A DNA stretch of 64,000 nucleotides, taken from the NCBI RefSeq assembly GCF_036409155.1, contig NZ_JAZGLW010000001.1, forward strand, positions 2,604,001-2,668,000, written 5' to 3'. The position numbers and the translations under genes were made by a program. Source of the DNA: Mycobacterium sp. 050128 (GTDB lineage: Bacteria > Actinomycetota > Actinomycetes > Mycobacteriales > Mycobacteriaceae). Positions within the stretch are counted from its first letter, which is position 1; every line of letters begins with the position of its first letter. Of the stretch, positions 7,985-16,692 are shown piece by piece. The notes under the pieces were generated by a model. The model saw nothing but the letters and a program-made list of their open reading frames with translations. It had not been told where the DNA came from and did no database searches.

Positions 7985-9508
7985 ATGTCGGTGGATCCGC
8001 GTACTCCGGTGCTCGTCGGCGTCGGCCAGTTCACCGAGCGCATCGACGATCCCGACTATCGGGGCATGTCGGCGGTCGACCTCGCGACGGCGGCCGTGCG
8101 GGAAGCGCTTGCCGACACCGGCGCCAAAGGCGTTGCGCGGGCCGTCGACACGGTATTTGCGCTGCGGCAGTTCGAGATCTCGGGACCGATGCCGGCGACG
8201 CTCGGCAAGTCGAACAACTACCCGCGTTCGGTAATGAACCGTCTCGGCGGCGACCCGGCCCGCGTGGTCCTCGAACCCGTCGGTGGACAGGGTCCGCAGA
8301 AGCTGGTCACCGAGGCGAGCAACGCGATCGCCGCGGGCGACGCTGACGTCGTGTTGATCATGGGCTCGGAGCCCGGATCGACGGCTCGCTACTTCGCCAA
8401 TCGTGATGACAAGCCCAACTTCACCGAACACATCGAGGGTCAGCTGGAGGATCGCGGCCACCAGATCTTCAGCTACATCGACGATTACACGATCCAGCAC
8501 GGCTTGACCGGGGCGCCGGTTCAGTACGGGCTGATGGAGAACGCGCGTCGGGCCCGCCTCGGTCACAGCGTGGCCGACTATCGGCGCGAGATGGCCGAGT
8601 TGTTCGCCCCGATGTCGAAAGTGGCTGCCAAGAACCCGTTTTCGTCATCGCCGCTCGAGCGGTCGGTCGACGAGATCATTACCGTGACCGACGACAACCG
8701 GATGATCTGTGACCCCTACCCTCGGCTGCTCGTCGCCCGCGATCAAGTCAACCAGGGCGCCGCGGCGGTGCTGATGTCGGTGCAGGCGGCGACGCGCCTC
8801 GGTGTGGCGCAGGACAAGTGGGTTTATCTGCACGGCCACTCGGACATGATCGAGCAGGCGATGCTCGATCGCGTCGACCTCGGCGCCAGCCCGGCCGCGG
8901 TTCATGCGGCCCGAGAAGCGTTGCGGGTAGCCGGAATTGGCATCGACGACATCGCCACCTTCGACCTGTACAGCTGCTTTCCGTTCCCGGTGTTCGTCAT
9001 CTGCGAAGCCCTCGGCATCGACGCCGACGATCCACGCGGCCTGACCCTGACCGGCGGATTGCCGTACTTCGGCGGTCCCGGGAACAGCTACTCGCTGCAC
9101 GGTATCGCCGAGACGGTCGCGCAGATGCGGGACAGGCCGGGGGAATTCGGCCTGGTCGGTGCCAACGGCGGCATCATGAGCAAGTACTCGGTCGGTATCT
9201 ACTCGACCACACCGGTGAACTGGCGCACCGACAACTGCGCGGCGCTGAAGAAGCAGATCGAGGCGCTGCCGAAGGTAGCGGTCACGAAGGAGCCCGACGG
9301 CGCGGCGACGATCGAGACGTACTCCGTGCGCTACGACTGGCCGATCTGCACGGGCATCATCGTCGGCCGGCTCGCGGCGGACGACACGCGCTTCATGGCC
9401 ACCACCGACGACGAGGATCTCGTCGCGTTGATGAGCAACGACGATCCGCTCGGTGCCCAGATCTCGGTGTGGTCGACCGACAACGGGAACCGGGCTTCCC
9501 TGGGATAG
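7985..9508 (+). CDS. Thiolase-superfamily protein (acetyl-CoA acetyltransferase-like)
   Basis: The 507-residue protein has the thiolase fold markers TPVLVGVGQF at the start, a DVVLIMGSE strand and a C-terminal DLYSCFPFPVFVICEALGI. AGGAGG at 7972-7977 sits 7 bp before the ATG at 7985, which decides the start. The segment that normally carries the nucleophilic Cys reads VGGQGPQ (99-105), without cysteine; this is typical of a divergent actinobacterial branch whose reaction is not settled. It may act in fatty-acid or sterol side-chain breakdown, by inference only. It sits between sucD and the LLM oxidoreductase, where I recall no gene in M. tuberculosis. Confidence 0.8.
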   Translation: MSVDPRTPVLVGVGQFTERIDDPDYRGMSAVDLATAAVREALADTGAKGVARAVDTVFALRQFEISGPMPATLGKSNNYPRSVMNRLGGDPARVVLEPVGGQGPQKLVTEASNAIAAGDADVVLIMGSEPGSTARYFANRDDKPNFTEHIEGQLEDRGHQIFSYIDDYTIQHGLTGAPVQYGLMENARRARLGHSVADYRREMAELFAPMSKVAAKNPFSSSPLERSVDEIITVTDDNRMICDPYPRLLVARDQVNQGAAAVLMSVQAATRLGVAQDKWVYLHGHSDMIEQAMLDRVDLGASPAAVHAAREALRVAGIGIDDIATFDLYSCFPFPVFVICEALGIDADDPRGLTLTGGLPYFGGPGNSYSLHGIAETVAQMRDRPGEFGLVGANGGIMSKYSVGIYSTTPVNWRTDNCAALKKQIEALPKVAVTKEPDGAATIETYSVRYDWPICTGIIVGRLAADDTRFMATTDDEDLVALMSNDDPLGAQISVWSTDNGNRASLG

Positions 9509-9536
9509 CGGCTGGGCTAGAGCCCCTCGGGCCCGC

Positions 9537-10385
9537 TCACACCATCGACGAGAGTTTGCCCGCCAAACGTTCGACGTAGGCGGCGACCTCGTCGGCGGAC
9601 TTGTCCGGAAGGCCGAACAGCACCTCGGTCACCCCGAGCTCGGACCAGTGCGCCAGCTTCTCGGGCACCGGCTTGAAGTCCAGCGCCACGATTTGTGGGG
9701 CGCCATCGCGACCGGCGGCCGCCCAGGTGTCCTGCAACAGCTTCACCGGTTCGTCGATGTTGAAGTCGCGCGGCGTGGTGATCCAGCCGTCCGCGCTGCG
9801 CGCTATCCACTTGAAGTTCTTCTCGTTGCCCGCGGCGCCTACCAGCACCGGAACGTGCGCCTGCACCGGCTTGGGCCACGCCCAGCTGGGGCCGAACTTG
9901 ACGAACTCGCCGTCGTAGGAGGCTTCCTCTTGTGTCCACAGCGCGCGCATCGCTTCGAGGTACTCGCGCAGGCAGGTACGGCGGCGTCCGGCCGGCACGC
10001 CGTGGTCGGCCAGTTCGTCGGTGTTCCAACCGAATCCGACACCCAGGCTGACGCGGCCACCGGACAGGTGGTCCAGCGTGGCGATGCTTTTCGCCAGCGT
10101 GATCGGGTCGTGCTCGACGGGCAGCGCCACCGCGGTGGACAGCCGCACCCGCGACGTCACCGCGCACGCGGCACCCAGGCTCACCCACGGGTCTAGCGTG
10201 CGCATGTACCGGTCGTCCGGCAGCGACTCGTCACCTGTGGTCGGGTGCGCCGCCTCCCGCTTGACCGGGATGTGGGTGTGTTCCGGCACGTAGAACGTCT
10301 TGAAGCCGTGGTCGTCGGCAAGTTTGGCGGCGGCCGCCGGCGAGATGCCGCGGTCACTGGTGAAAAGCACTAGCCCGTAATCCAT
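9537..10385 (-). CDS. LLM-class F420-dependent oxidoreductase (Rv0953c type)
   Basis: Luciferase-like TIM-barrel protein expected to use coenzyme F420. The 282-residue product starts MDYGLVLFTSDRGISPAAAA and contains FYVPEHTHIPVKREA, LDHLSGGRVSLGVGFGWNTDE and VPVLVGAAGNEKNFKWIARSADGW, typical of the mycobacterial LLM families. The frame is open upstream to 10658, but ATG 10385 matches the family N-terminus. A perfect 14-bp KstR-type palindrome ends 10 bp before the start, so transcription is probably released when cholesterol is degraded. The substrate is unknown. It is convergent with the thiolase-like gene, 28 bp away. Confidence 0.9.
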   Translation of the reverse strand: MDYGLVLFTSDRGISPAAAAKLADDHGFKTFYVPEHTHIPVKREAAHPTTGDESLPDDRYMRTLDPWVSLGAACAVTSRVRLSTAVALPVEHDPITLAKSIATLDHLSGGRVSLGVGFGWNTDELADHGVPAGRRRTCLREYLEAMRALWTQEEASYDGEFVKFGPSWAWPKPVQAHVPVLVGAAGNEKNFKWIARSADGWITTPRDFNIDEPVKLLQDTWAAAGRDGAPQIVALDFKPVPEKLAHWSELGVTEVLFGLPDKSADEVAAYVERLAGKLSSMV

Positions 10386-10394
10386 GGACAGAAT

Positions 10395-10408
10395 TAGAAC
10401 GTGTTCTA
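10395..10408. promoter_or_regulatory. KstR-type operator
   Basis: TAGAACGTGTTCTA is a perfect palindrome fitting every fixed position of the mycobacterial KstR motif TnnAACnnGTTnnA. It lies 10 bp upstream of the start codon of the LLM oxidoreductase gene and 262 bp from the divergent Rv0954-type gene, so the former is the likely target. KstR is the TetR-family repressor of cholesterol catabolism. Confidence 0.8.
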
Positions 10409-10669
10409 CCTGTGCCGAGCAACCCGCCCCCCGCGGAGTGCCTCGAAGACGGGGTGCCGCGGCGATCCGCCCTGGTCGCGCGCGGCGGCCGGTCGCTCCG
10501 GCACGCCCGCCCGAACGTGCGCTAGCGTGGTTGATCGATCGCGCGCAACGCAGGCGCGGGCACGTCTTGGTAGTTGAGTACGGCGGGCCCTGGAAGCACA
10601 GCGTCGCACCGCAACGGCGGGGTGGCGCCTGTCGAGGTCTTGAAGGCACTGGAAGCAACAGGAGGAGTC

Positions 10670-11521
10670 ATGACCTACTCGCCCGGGAGTCCCGGCTATC
10701 CGCAAGCGCAGCCCGGTGGCTCCTACCCGGGTGCCACCCCTTCGTTCGCGAAGACCGACGACGGCGAGAGCAAGCTGCCGCTGTACGTCAACATCGCGGT
10801 TGTCGTGCTCGGCCTGGCGGTGTACCTGCTGAACTTCGCGCCGACCTTCGTGCTCAGCTCCGACCTCGGTCCGGCTGCCGGCGGACGCGCCGGTGACGCC
10901 GGCACCGCGGTGCTCGTCGCCGTGTTGGCCGCGCTGCTCGCGGGGTTGAGCCTGCTGCCGAAGGCCAAGAACTACTCGGGAGTCGTGGCGGCCGTCGCCG
11001 TCCTGGGTGCGCTGCTGGCGATCGCCGAGGTCATCAACACCCCGTCCGGATTCGCCGTCGGCTGGGCGATGTGGCCGCTGGTTGCGGCCAGCGTGCTGCA
11101 GGCGGTCGCCGCGGCCGTCGCGCTGCTGCTGGACGCCGGCGTTATCACCGCGCCGCCGCCGCGGCCCAAGTACGACCCCTACGCGCAGCAGTACGGCCAA
11201 TACGGTCAGTACGGGCAATACGGCGGTCAACAGCACGGCGGGTACTACGGTCAGCAGACCCCGCAGCAGCCCAACCCGCAGTCGGGATACGGATCGCAAT
11301 ACGGCGGCTACAACCCCTCGAGCCAGGCCCCGACCCAGGGTGCGATCCCGACCGGCGGCTTCGGCGCGCAGTCTCCGCAGTCCGGGCCGCAGCCCGCCGC
11401 GCAGCAGGGCCCCTCGACACCGCCCACCGGCTTCCCGAGCTTCAGCCCGCCCCCGTCGGTCGGCGGTACTGGTGCCGAGCAGCGCGGGGAGCAGTCGCCC
11501 TCTGGACCGGCCCCGTCCTAA
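10670..11521 (+). CDS. DUF5336 membrane protein (34-kDa antigen homologue, Rv0954 type)
   Basis: A membrane protein of 283 residues. After a Gly/Pro/Ser-rich cytoplasmic start ([14 protein letters not shown]), four hydrophobic segments span about residues 40-165: [58 protein letters not shown] and [21 protein letters not shown] long disordered tail then includes four YGQ-type repeats and is rich in Gln, Gly and Pro. GGAGGAG at 10661-10667 fixes the start; an in-frame upstream GTG at 10574 lacks such a site. The M. tuberculosis homologue is an immunogenic envelope protein. It is followed after 39 bp by the next membrane gene. Confidence 0.88.
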   Translation: MTYSPGSPGYPQAQPGGSYPGATPSFAKTDDGESKLPLYVNIAVVVLGLAVYLLNFAPTFVLSSDLGPAAGGRAGDAGTAVLVAVLAALLAGLSLLPKAKNYSGVVAAVAVLGALLAIAEVINTPSGFAVGWAMWPLVAASVLQAVAAAVALLLDAGVITAPPPRPKYDPYAQQYGQYGQYGQYGGQQHGGYYGQQTPQQPNPQSGYGSQYGGYNPSSQAPTQGAIPTGGFGAQSPQSGPQPAAQQGPSTPPTGFPSFSPPPSVGGTGAEQRGEQSPSGPAPS

Positions 11522-11560
11522 CCTCAGGTTCTCGCGCCTCGTAGGGCACGTGCGCCAAGA

Positions 11561-12922
11561 GTGAAGAGGGTGTCAGAAAGCGGGGAGCGGGCAGCGGGCG
11601 CTCGCCAGGCGCGCGACCTCGTCCGGGTCGCGTTCGGCCCGGCAGTGCTGGCGTTGGTCGTCATCGCCGCGGTCACGCTGCTACAGCTGTTGATCGCCAA
11701 CAGCGACATGACCGGCGCGCTCGGGGCGATCGCCAGCATCTGGCTGGGTGTGCACAAGGTGCCGATTTCGATCGGCGGCCGCGAGCTCGGGGTATTGCCG
11801 CTGCTGCCGATCCTGTTCATGGTGTGGGCGACCGCGCGTACCACCGCGCGGGCCACCAGCCGCTATTCGTCCTGGCTGGTGGTCCGTTGGGTCGTCGCGT
11901 CGGCGTTGGGCGGGCCCGTGCTGATCGCGGCGATCGCGCTGGCCGTCATCCACGACGCGTCCACGGTGCTCACCGAGTTGCAGACACCCAGCGCCCTGCG
12001 CGCCTTCACCAGCGTCGTGGCGGTGCACGCCATCGGCGCCGCGATCGGAGTGGGATCCCGGGTCGGCCGGCGCGCGCTGGCGGCGGCGTCATTGCCCTTC
12101 TGGCTGGCCGATTCGTTGCGTGCCGCGGTCGCCGGTGTGCTGGCGCTGGTCGGACTCTCCGGCTTCGTGACGGCCGGATCGCTGGTTGTGCACTGGGCGA
12201 CGATGCAGGATCTCTACGGGATCACCGATTCCATCTTCGGCGAGTTCAGCCTCACCGTGCTCTCGATGCTCTACGCGCCCAACGTCATCGTCGGAACCTC
12301 GGCGGTCGCGGTGGGCTCCAGTGCACATATCGGTTTTGCGACGTTCAGTTCGTTCACCGTTTTCGGCGGTGACATTCCGGCGCTGCCCGTCTTGGCTGCG
12401 GCGCCGACGCCGCCGCTGGGACCGGTGTGGGTAGCGCTGCTGATCGTCGGGGCCTCGTCGGGTGTGGCGGTCGGCCAGCAATGTGCCCGGCGTCCGCTCC
12501 CGCTGCTTCCGGCGCTGGCCAAGCTGCTGGTCGCCGCGGTGGTCGGGGCGCTGGTGATGTCGCTGCTGGCATTCGGCAGCGGCGGTCGGCTGGGCAACTT
12601 CGGCGACGTCGGGGTGGACCAGGGCGCCCTGTGGATCGGCACCTTCTTCTGGTTCGCGGTCGTCGGCTGGGTCACGGTGGTGATGACCGGCGGGATCCGG
12701 CCCATCAGATTCAGAAGGCCCCGGCGGCCCAATCAGAAACGCGCGTCCGCACCGCCGGCCGACGAAGCCGTCGACGAGCCGGCGGACTTCGTGGGTCTAT
12801 TCGACGAGCCGGATGAGGAGCCGACCGACGAGGCCGCCGCTCACGAGATGGTTGACGACGACGGGTCGCCGCCCGAGCAGCGCGAGCCCCCGCCCGAGCA
12901 GCGCGAGCCCCCGCCCGGCTAA
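11561..12922 (+). CDS. DUF6350 polytopic membrane protein (Rv0955 type)
   Basis: This 453-residue protein has about nine hydrophobic segments across residues 20-375, for example [35 protein letters not shown] and [20 protein letters not shown]. An acidic Pro/Glu tail follows. The tail ends in a tandem heptapeptide, PPEQREP, encoded by two identical 21-bp units (12869-12910). No enzymatic motif is visible and the function is unknown. The start is a GTG at 11561. Its fixed place between the Rv0954-type gene and purN is the same as in M. tuberculosis. Confidence 0.85.
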   Translation: MKRVSESGERAAGARQARDLVRVAFGPAVLALVVIAAVTLLQLLIANSDMTGALGAIASIWLGVHKVPISIGGRELGVLPLLPILFMVWATARTTARATSRYSSWLVVRWVVASALGGPVLIAAIALAVIHDASTVLTELQTPSALRAFTSVVAVHAIGAAIGVGSRVGRRALAAASLPFWLADSLRAAVAGVLALVGLSGFVTAGSLVVHWATMQDLYGITDSIFGEFSLTVLSMLYAPNVIVGTSAVAVGSSAHIGFATFSSFTVFGGDIPALPVLAAAPTPPLGPVWVALLIVGASSGVAVGQQCARRPLPLLPALAKLLVAAVVGALVMSLLAFGSGGRLGNFGDVGVDQGALWIGTFFWFAVVGWVTVVMTGGIRPIRFRRPRRPNQKRASAPPADEAVDEPADFVGLFDEPDEEPTDEAAAHEMVDDDGSPPEQREPPPEQREPPPG

Positions 12923-12943
12923 CCTCCCACCCCGCCGCATCTG

Positions 12944-13004
12944 GTCGAGTCTGCGCTCAGCGCGCATGACACGCCGGCGATTTAGCGCTGGGCGCAGGGT
13001 CGAC
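12944..13004. repeat. Inverted repeat between the DUF6350 gene and purN
   Basis: A 20-nt arm (12944-12963, GTCGAGTCTGCGCTCAGCGC) matches 17 of 20 bases of the reverse complement of 12985-13004, with a 21-nt spacer. It fills most of the 110-bp gap between two co-directional genes. It resembles short palindromic intergenic elements that recur in mycobacterial genomes; it could end the upstream transcript or shape the purN leader. Confidence 0.55.
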
Positions 13005-13032
13005 GCGGCGTCGTCGTTAGTAGGCTCGCGAT

Positions 13033-13662
13033 GTGGTCGAACCGCTCCGCGTGCCCCCGAGTGCGCCGGCGCGACTCGTGGTGCTGGCGTCGGGCACCGG
13101 ATCGCTTCTGAATTCCCTGCTGGCCGCCGCCGTCGATGACTACCCGGCCCGGGTGGTCGCGGTCGGCGTGGATCGCGACTGCCGGGCCACCGAGATCGCC
13201 GCGGCCGCTTCGGTGCCGACCTTCACCGTCCGCCTCGGTGACCACCCCAATCGCGATGCCTGGGACGCTGCGATCACCGAGGCCACCGCCGCGCACTCGC
13301 CCGATCTGATCGTGTCGGCCGGCTTCATGAAAATCCTTGGACCGCAATTCCTTTCACGATTCGTCGGCCGCACACTGAACACGCATCCGGCGCTGTTGCC
13401 GGCATTCGCGGGAGCGCATGCCGTTCCCGAAGCGCTGGATTACGGTGTGAAGGTCACGGGCTGTACGGTGCACCTGGTAGACGCCGGCATGGACACCGGG
13501 CCGATATTGGCGCAGGAGCCCATTCCGGTACTCGACGGCGACACCGAAGAGACGTTGCACGAACGCATCAAAGTCATCGAACGGAGACTGCTGGTGGACG
13601 TGGTGGCCGCGATCGCGACCCGCGGCGTGACCTGGACCGGACGAAAGGCGACCCTGGGATGA
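13033..13662 (+). CDS. purN: Phosphoribosylglycinamide formyltransferase
   Basis: Transfers a formyl group from 10-formyl-THF to GAR, the third step of purine synthesis. The 209-residue protein has the phosphate loop [12 protein letters not shown] (GTGS at 21-24). It also has the catalytic Asn117 and His119 in [17 protein letters not shown], and the Asp-containing loop [17 protein letters not shown]. The start is GTG at 13033; no strong ribosome site precedes it. Its TGA lies 7 bp before the purH ATG, so the two steps are co-expressed. Confidence 0.97.
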   Translation: MVEPLRVPPSAPARLVVLASGTGSLLNSLLAAAVDDYPARVVAVGVDRDCRATEIAAAASVPTFTVRLGDHPNRDAWDAAITEATAAHSPDLIVSAGFMKILGPQFLSRFVGRTLNTHPALLPAFAGAHAVPEALDYGVKVTGCTVHLVDAGMDTGPILAQEPIPVLDGDTEETLHERIKVIERRLLVDVVAAIATRGVTWTGRKATLG

Positions 13663-13669
13663 GCGCAGC

Positions 13670-15253
13670 ATGAGCACCGACGAGTCGAGAAGAGCGATTC
13701 GCCGCGCGTTGATCAGCGTCTACGACAAGACCGGCCTCATCGAACTCGCTCAGGGCCTGAGCGAGGCCGGCGTCGAGATCGTCTCGACCGGATCGACCGC
13801 GAAAACCATTGCAGATAACGGGATTCCGGTGACACCGGTGGAGGAGCTGACCGGCTTTCCCGAGGTGCTCGACGGTCGGGTAAAGACACTGCACCCGCGC
13901 GTGCACGCCGGACTGCTGGCCGACCTGCGCAAGCCCGAACACGCCGCGGCGCTCGAGGAGCTCGGGATCGCCGCCTTCGAGTTGGTCGTCGTCAACCTCT
14001 ATCCGTTCAGCCAGACCGTCGACTCCGGCGCGGGCCTCGACGAATGCGTTGAGCAGATCGACATCGGCGGGCCGTCGATGGTCCGGGCGGCCGCGAAGAA
14101 CCATCCGAGTGTGGCGGTGGTCGTCGACCCGCTCGGCTACGACGGGGTGCTCGCGGCGACGCGCAACGGCGGATTCACTCTCGCCGAGCGCAAGAAGCTG
14201 GCGTCGTTGGCATTTGCGCACACCGCCGAGTACGACATCGCCGTGGCGAGCTGGATGGAGTCGACGCTGGCGCCCGAGCATCCGGAGACCACCTTCCCGC
14301 GGTGGTTCGGCCACAGCTGGCGCCGCTCGGCGATGCTGCGCTACGGCGAGAACCCCCATCAGCAGGCCGCGCTCTACGTCGACCCGGCGGCGTGGCCGGG
14401 TCTTGCGCAGGCCGAGCAGCTGCACGGAAAAGAGATGTCCTACAACAACTTCACCGATGCGGACGCGGCCTGGCGGGCGGCCTTCGACCACGAAGAGACC
14501 TGTGTGGCAATCATCAAACACGCCAACCCGTGTGGGATCGCCATCTCGTCGGTGTCGGTCGCCGACGCACATCGCAAGGCCCACGAGTGCGATCCGCTGA
14601 GCGCCTTCGGGGGCGTCATCGCCACCAATACCGAAGTGAGCGTTGAGATGGCGGAGTACGTCAGCACCATCTTCACCGAGGTGATCGTCGCCCCGGCCTA
14701 CGCGCCCGATGCCCTCGATGTACTGACGCGCAAGAAGAACATCCGGGTGCTGGCGGCCTCCGAGCCGCTGGCCGGTGGCTCCGAGCTGAAACCGATCAGC
14801 GGCGGACTGCTGATGCAACAGCGCGATCAGCTCGACGCGCACGGCGACAACCCGGCCAACTGGACGCTGGCGGCCGGATCGCCGGCGGACCCGGCGACGT
14901 TGAGCGACCTGGTGTTTGCGTGGCGCACCTGTCGCGCGGTGAAGTCGAACGCGATCGTGATCGCCTCCGACGGCGCCACCGTCGGCGTCGGTATGGGTCA
15001 GGTCAACAGGGTCGACGCGGCGCGGCTGGCCGTTGAAAGAGGGAATGCACGCGGTGCAGACCGAGTCGGTGGTGCGGTCGCGGCCTCCGACGCGTTCTTC
15101 CCCTTCCCGGACGGACTGGAAACGCTGGCGCGCGCCGGCGTCAAGGCGATCGTGCACCCCGGAGGCTCGGTACGTGACGACGAAGTGACCGCCGCGGCCG
15201 CCGCGGCCGGGGTCACCCTGTACCTCACCGGGGCGCGTCACTTCGCTCACTGA
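13670..15253 (+). CDS. purH: Bifunctional AICAR formyltransferase / IMP cyclohydrolase
   Basis: Carries out the last two steps of IMP synthesis. The N-terminal cyclohydrolase (MGS-like) domain shows [18 protein letters not shown] and [19 protein letters not shown]. The C-terminal transformylase domain shows [13 protein letters not shown], the catalytic pair Lys283-His284 in [11 protein letters not shown], and [10 protein letters not shown]. At 527 residues it has the full family length. It ends [11 protein letters not shown], as expected. The gene is co-directional with purN, 7 bp downstream. Confidence 0.98.
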   Translation: MSTDESRRAIRRALISVYDKTGLIELAQGLSEAGVEIVSTGSTAKTIADNGIPVTPVEELTGFPEVLDGRVKTLHPRVHAGLLADLRKPEHAAALEELGIAAFELVVVNLYPFSQTVDSGAGLDECVEQIDIGGPSMVRAAAKNHPSVAVVVDPLGYDGVLAATRNGGFTLAERKKLASLAFAHTAEYDIAVASWMESTLAPEHPETTFPRWFGHSWRRSAMLRYGENPHQQAALYVDPAAWPGLAQAEQLHGKEMSYNNFTDADAAWRAAFDHEETCVAIIKHANPCGIAISSVSVADAHRKAHECDPLSAFGGVIATNTEVSVEMAEYVSTIFTEVIVAPAYAPDALDVLTRKKNIRVLAASEPLAGGSELKPISGGLLMQQRDQLDAHGDNPANWTLAAGSPADPATLSDLVFAWRTCRAVKSNAIVIASDGATVGVGMGQVNRVDAARLAVERGNARGADRVGGAVAASDAFFPFPDGLETLARAGVKAIVHPGGSVRDDEVTAAAAAAGVTLYLTGARHFAH

Positions 15254-15306
15254 CAGCACTAAACCCGGTGCGCATGACGCACATTAGGGACGCGACGTAG
15301 CGTGGA

Positions 15307-16692
15307 GTGGTGACATCACCGAGCAACTTGCCCCGAACCGTCGGCGAGCTACGTGCCGCCGGCCATCGTGAGCGGGGAGTCAAGCAGGAAATCCGCGAGA
15401 ATCTACTGACCGCTTTGGCCGAGGGTGACGACATCTGGCCGGGCATTCTGGGATTCGAGGACACCGTATTGCCCCAGCTGGAGCGGGCGTTGATCGCGGG
15501 TCACGACTTCGTTCTGCTCGGCGAGCGCGGCCAGGGCAAAACTCGATTGCTGCGCGCGCTGACCGGGCTGCTCGACGAATGGACGCCGGTGATCGGGGGC
15601 GCGGAGCTCGGTGAGCACCCCTACACCCCGATCACGCCGGAGTCGATCCGCCGGGCCGCCACCCTCGGCGACGACTTGCCGGTCGAGTGGCGACACCGCA
15701 GCGAGCGCTACACCGAGAAGCTGGCCACCCCCGACACCAGCGTCGCCGACCTGGTCGGTGACATCGACCCGATCAAGGTGGCCGAGGGTCGCAGCCTCGG
15801 GGACCCGGAAACCATCGCCTACGGGCTGATCCCGCGTGCGCACCGCGGCATCGTCGCGGTCAACGAACTGCCCGACCTCGCCGAGCGCATTCAGGTGTCG
15901 ATGCTCAACGTGATGGAGGAACGCGACATCCAGGTCCGCGGCTACACGCTGCGCCTGCCGCTGGACGTGTTGGTGGTCGCCAGCGCCAACCCCGAGGACT
16001 ACACCAACCGCGGTCGCATCATCACCCCGCTCAAAGACCGGTTCGGCGCCGAGATCCGTACCCACTACCCGCTGGAGCTGGACGCCGAGGTCGGCGTCAT
16101 CGTTCAGGAAGCACACCTGAGCGCACAGGTGCCCGATTATCTGACGCAGGTGATCGCGCGGTTCGCCCGCTACCTGCGGGAGTCCAACTCGGTGGACCAG
16201 CGATCCGGCGTCTCGGCGCGATTCGCCATCGCCGCGGCGGAAACCGTCGCGGCATCGGCCCGCCACCGTGGCGCCATGCTCGGTGAGACCGACCCGGTGG
16301 CACGGGTTGTCGACCTGGGCACGGTGATCGACGTGCTGCGCGGCAAGCTGGAATTCGAATCCGGTGAGGAAGGCCGCGAACAGGCGGTGCTCGAGCACCT
16401 GTTGCGTCGTGCGACCGCCGACACCGCGTCGCGCGCGCTCGGCGGCATCGACGTCGGCCCGTTGGTCGCCGCGGTGGAAGCCGGTTCCGCGGTGACCACC
16501 GGCGAGCGCATCTCCGCCAAGGACGTGCTGGCCGCCGTTCCGGGCCTGCCCGTCGTGGAAGAGATCGCCGACCGGCTGAATGCGGAATCCGAGGGCGAAC
16601 GGGCCGCGGCATTGGAACTGGCGCTCGAAGCGTTATATCTGGCCAAGAGAATCGACAAGGTATCCGGGGAGGGCCAAACCGTTTATGGCTAA
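15307..16692 (+). CDS. MoxR/Mg-chelatase-type AAA+ ATPase (Rv0958 type)
   Basis: AAA+ ATPase of the magnesium-chelatase ChlI-like group. In 461 residues it has Walker A GERGQGKT at 72-79, the region GIVAVNELPDLAERIQVSML (Walker B equivalent) and a sensor strand LVVASANPEDYTNRGRIITP. Such proteins work with a VWA partner to remodel targets or insert cofactors, and the next gene encodes exactly that partner with an 8-bp overlap. The start is GTG at 15307, with a second GTG 3 bp later. The substrate of this pair in mycobacteria is unknown; it is not part of a chlorophyll or cobalamin cluster here. Confidence 0.9.
   Translation: MVTSPSNLPRTVGELRAAGHRERGVKQEIRENLLTALAEGDDIWPGILGFEDTVLPQLERALIAGHDFVLLGERGQGKTRLLRALTGLLDEWTPVIGGAELGEHPYTPITPESIRRAATLGDDLPVEWRHRSERYTEKLATPDTSVADLVGDIDPIKVAEGRSLGDPETIAYGLIPRAHRGIVAVNELPDLAERIQVSMLNVMEERDIQVRGYTLRLPLDVLVVASANPEDYTNRGRIITPLKDRFGAEIRTHYPLELDAEVGVIVQEAHLSAQVPDYLTQVIARFARYLRESNSVDQRSGVSARFAIAAAETVAASARHRGAMLGETDPVARVVDLGTVIDVLRGKLEFESGEEGREQAVLEHLLRRATADTASRALGGIDVGPLVAAVEAGSAVTTGERISAKDVLAAVPGLPVVEEIADRLNAESEGERAAALELALEALYLAKRIDKVSGEGQTVYG

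Noticed and set aside
13574..15259. A 561-codon minus-strand frame across purH
   Set aside because: Pure antisense of purH with no domain; same GC-bias effect.
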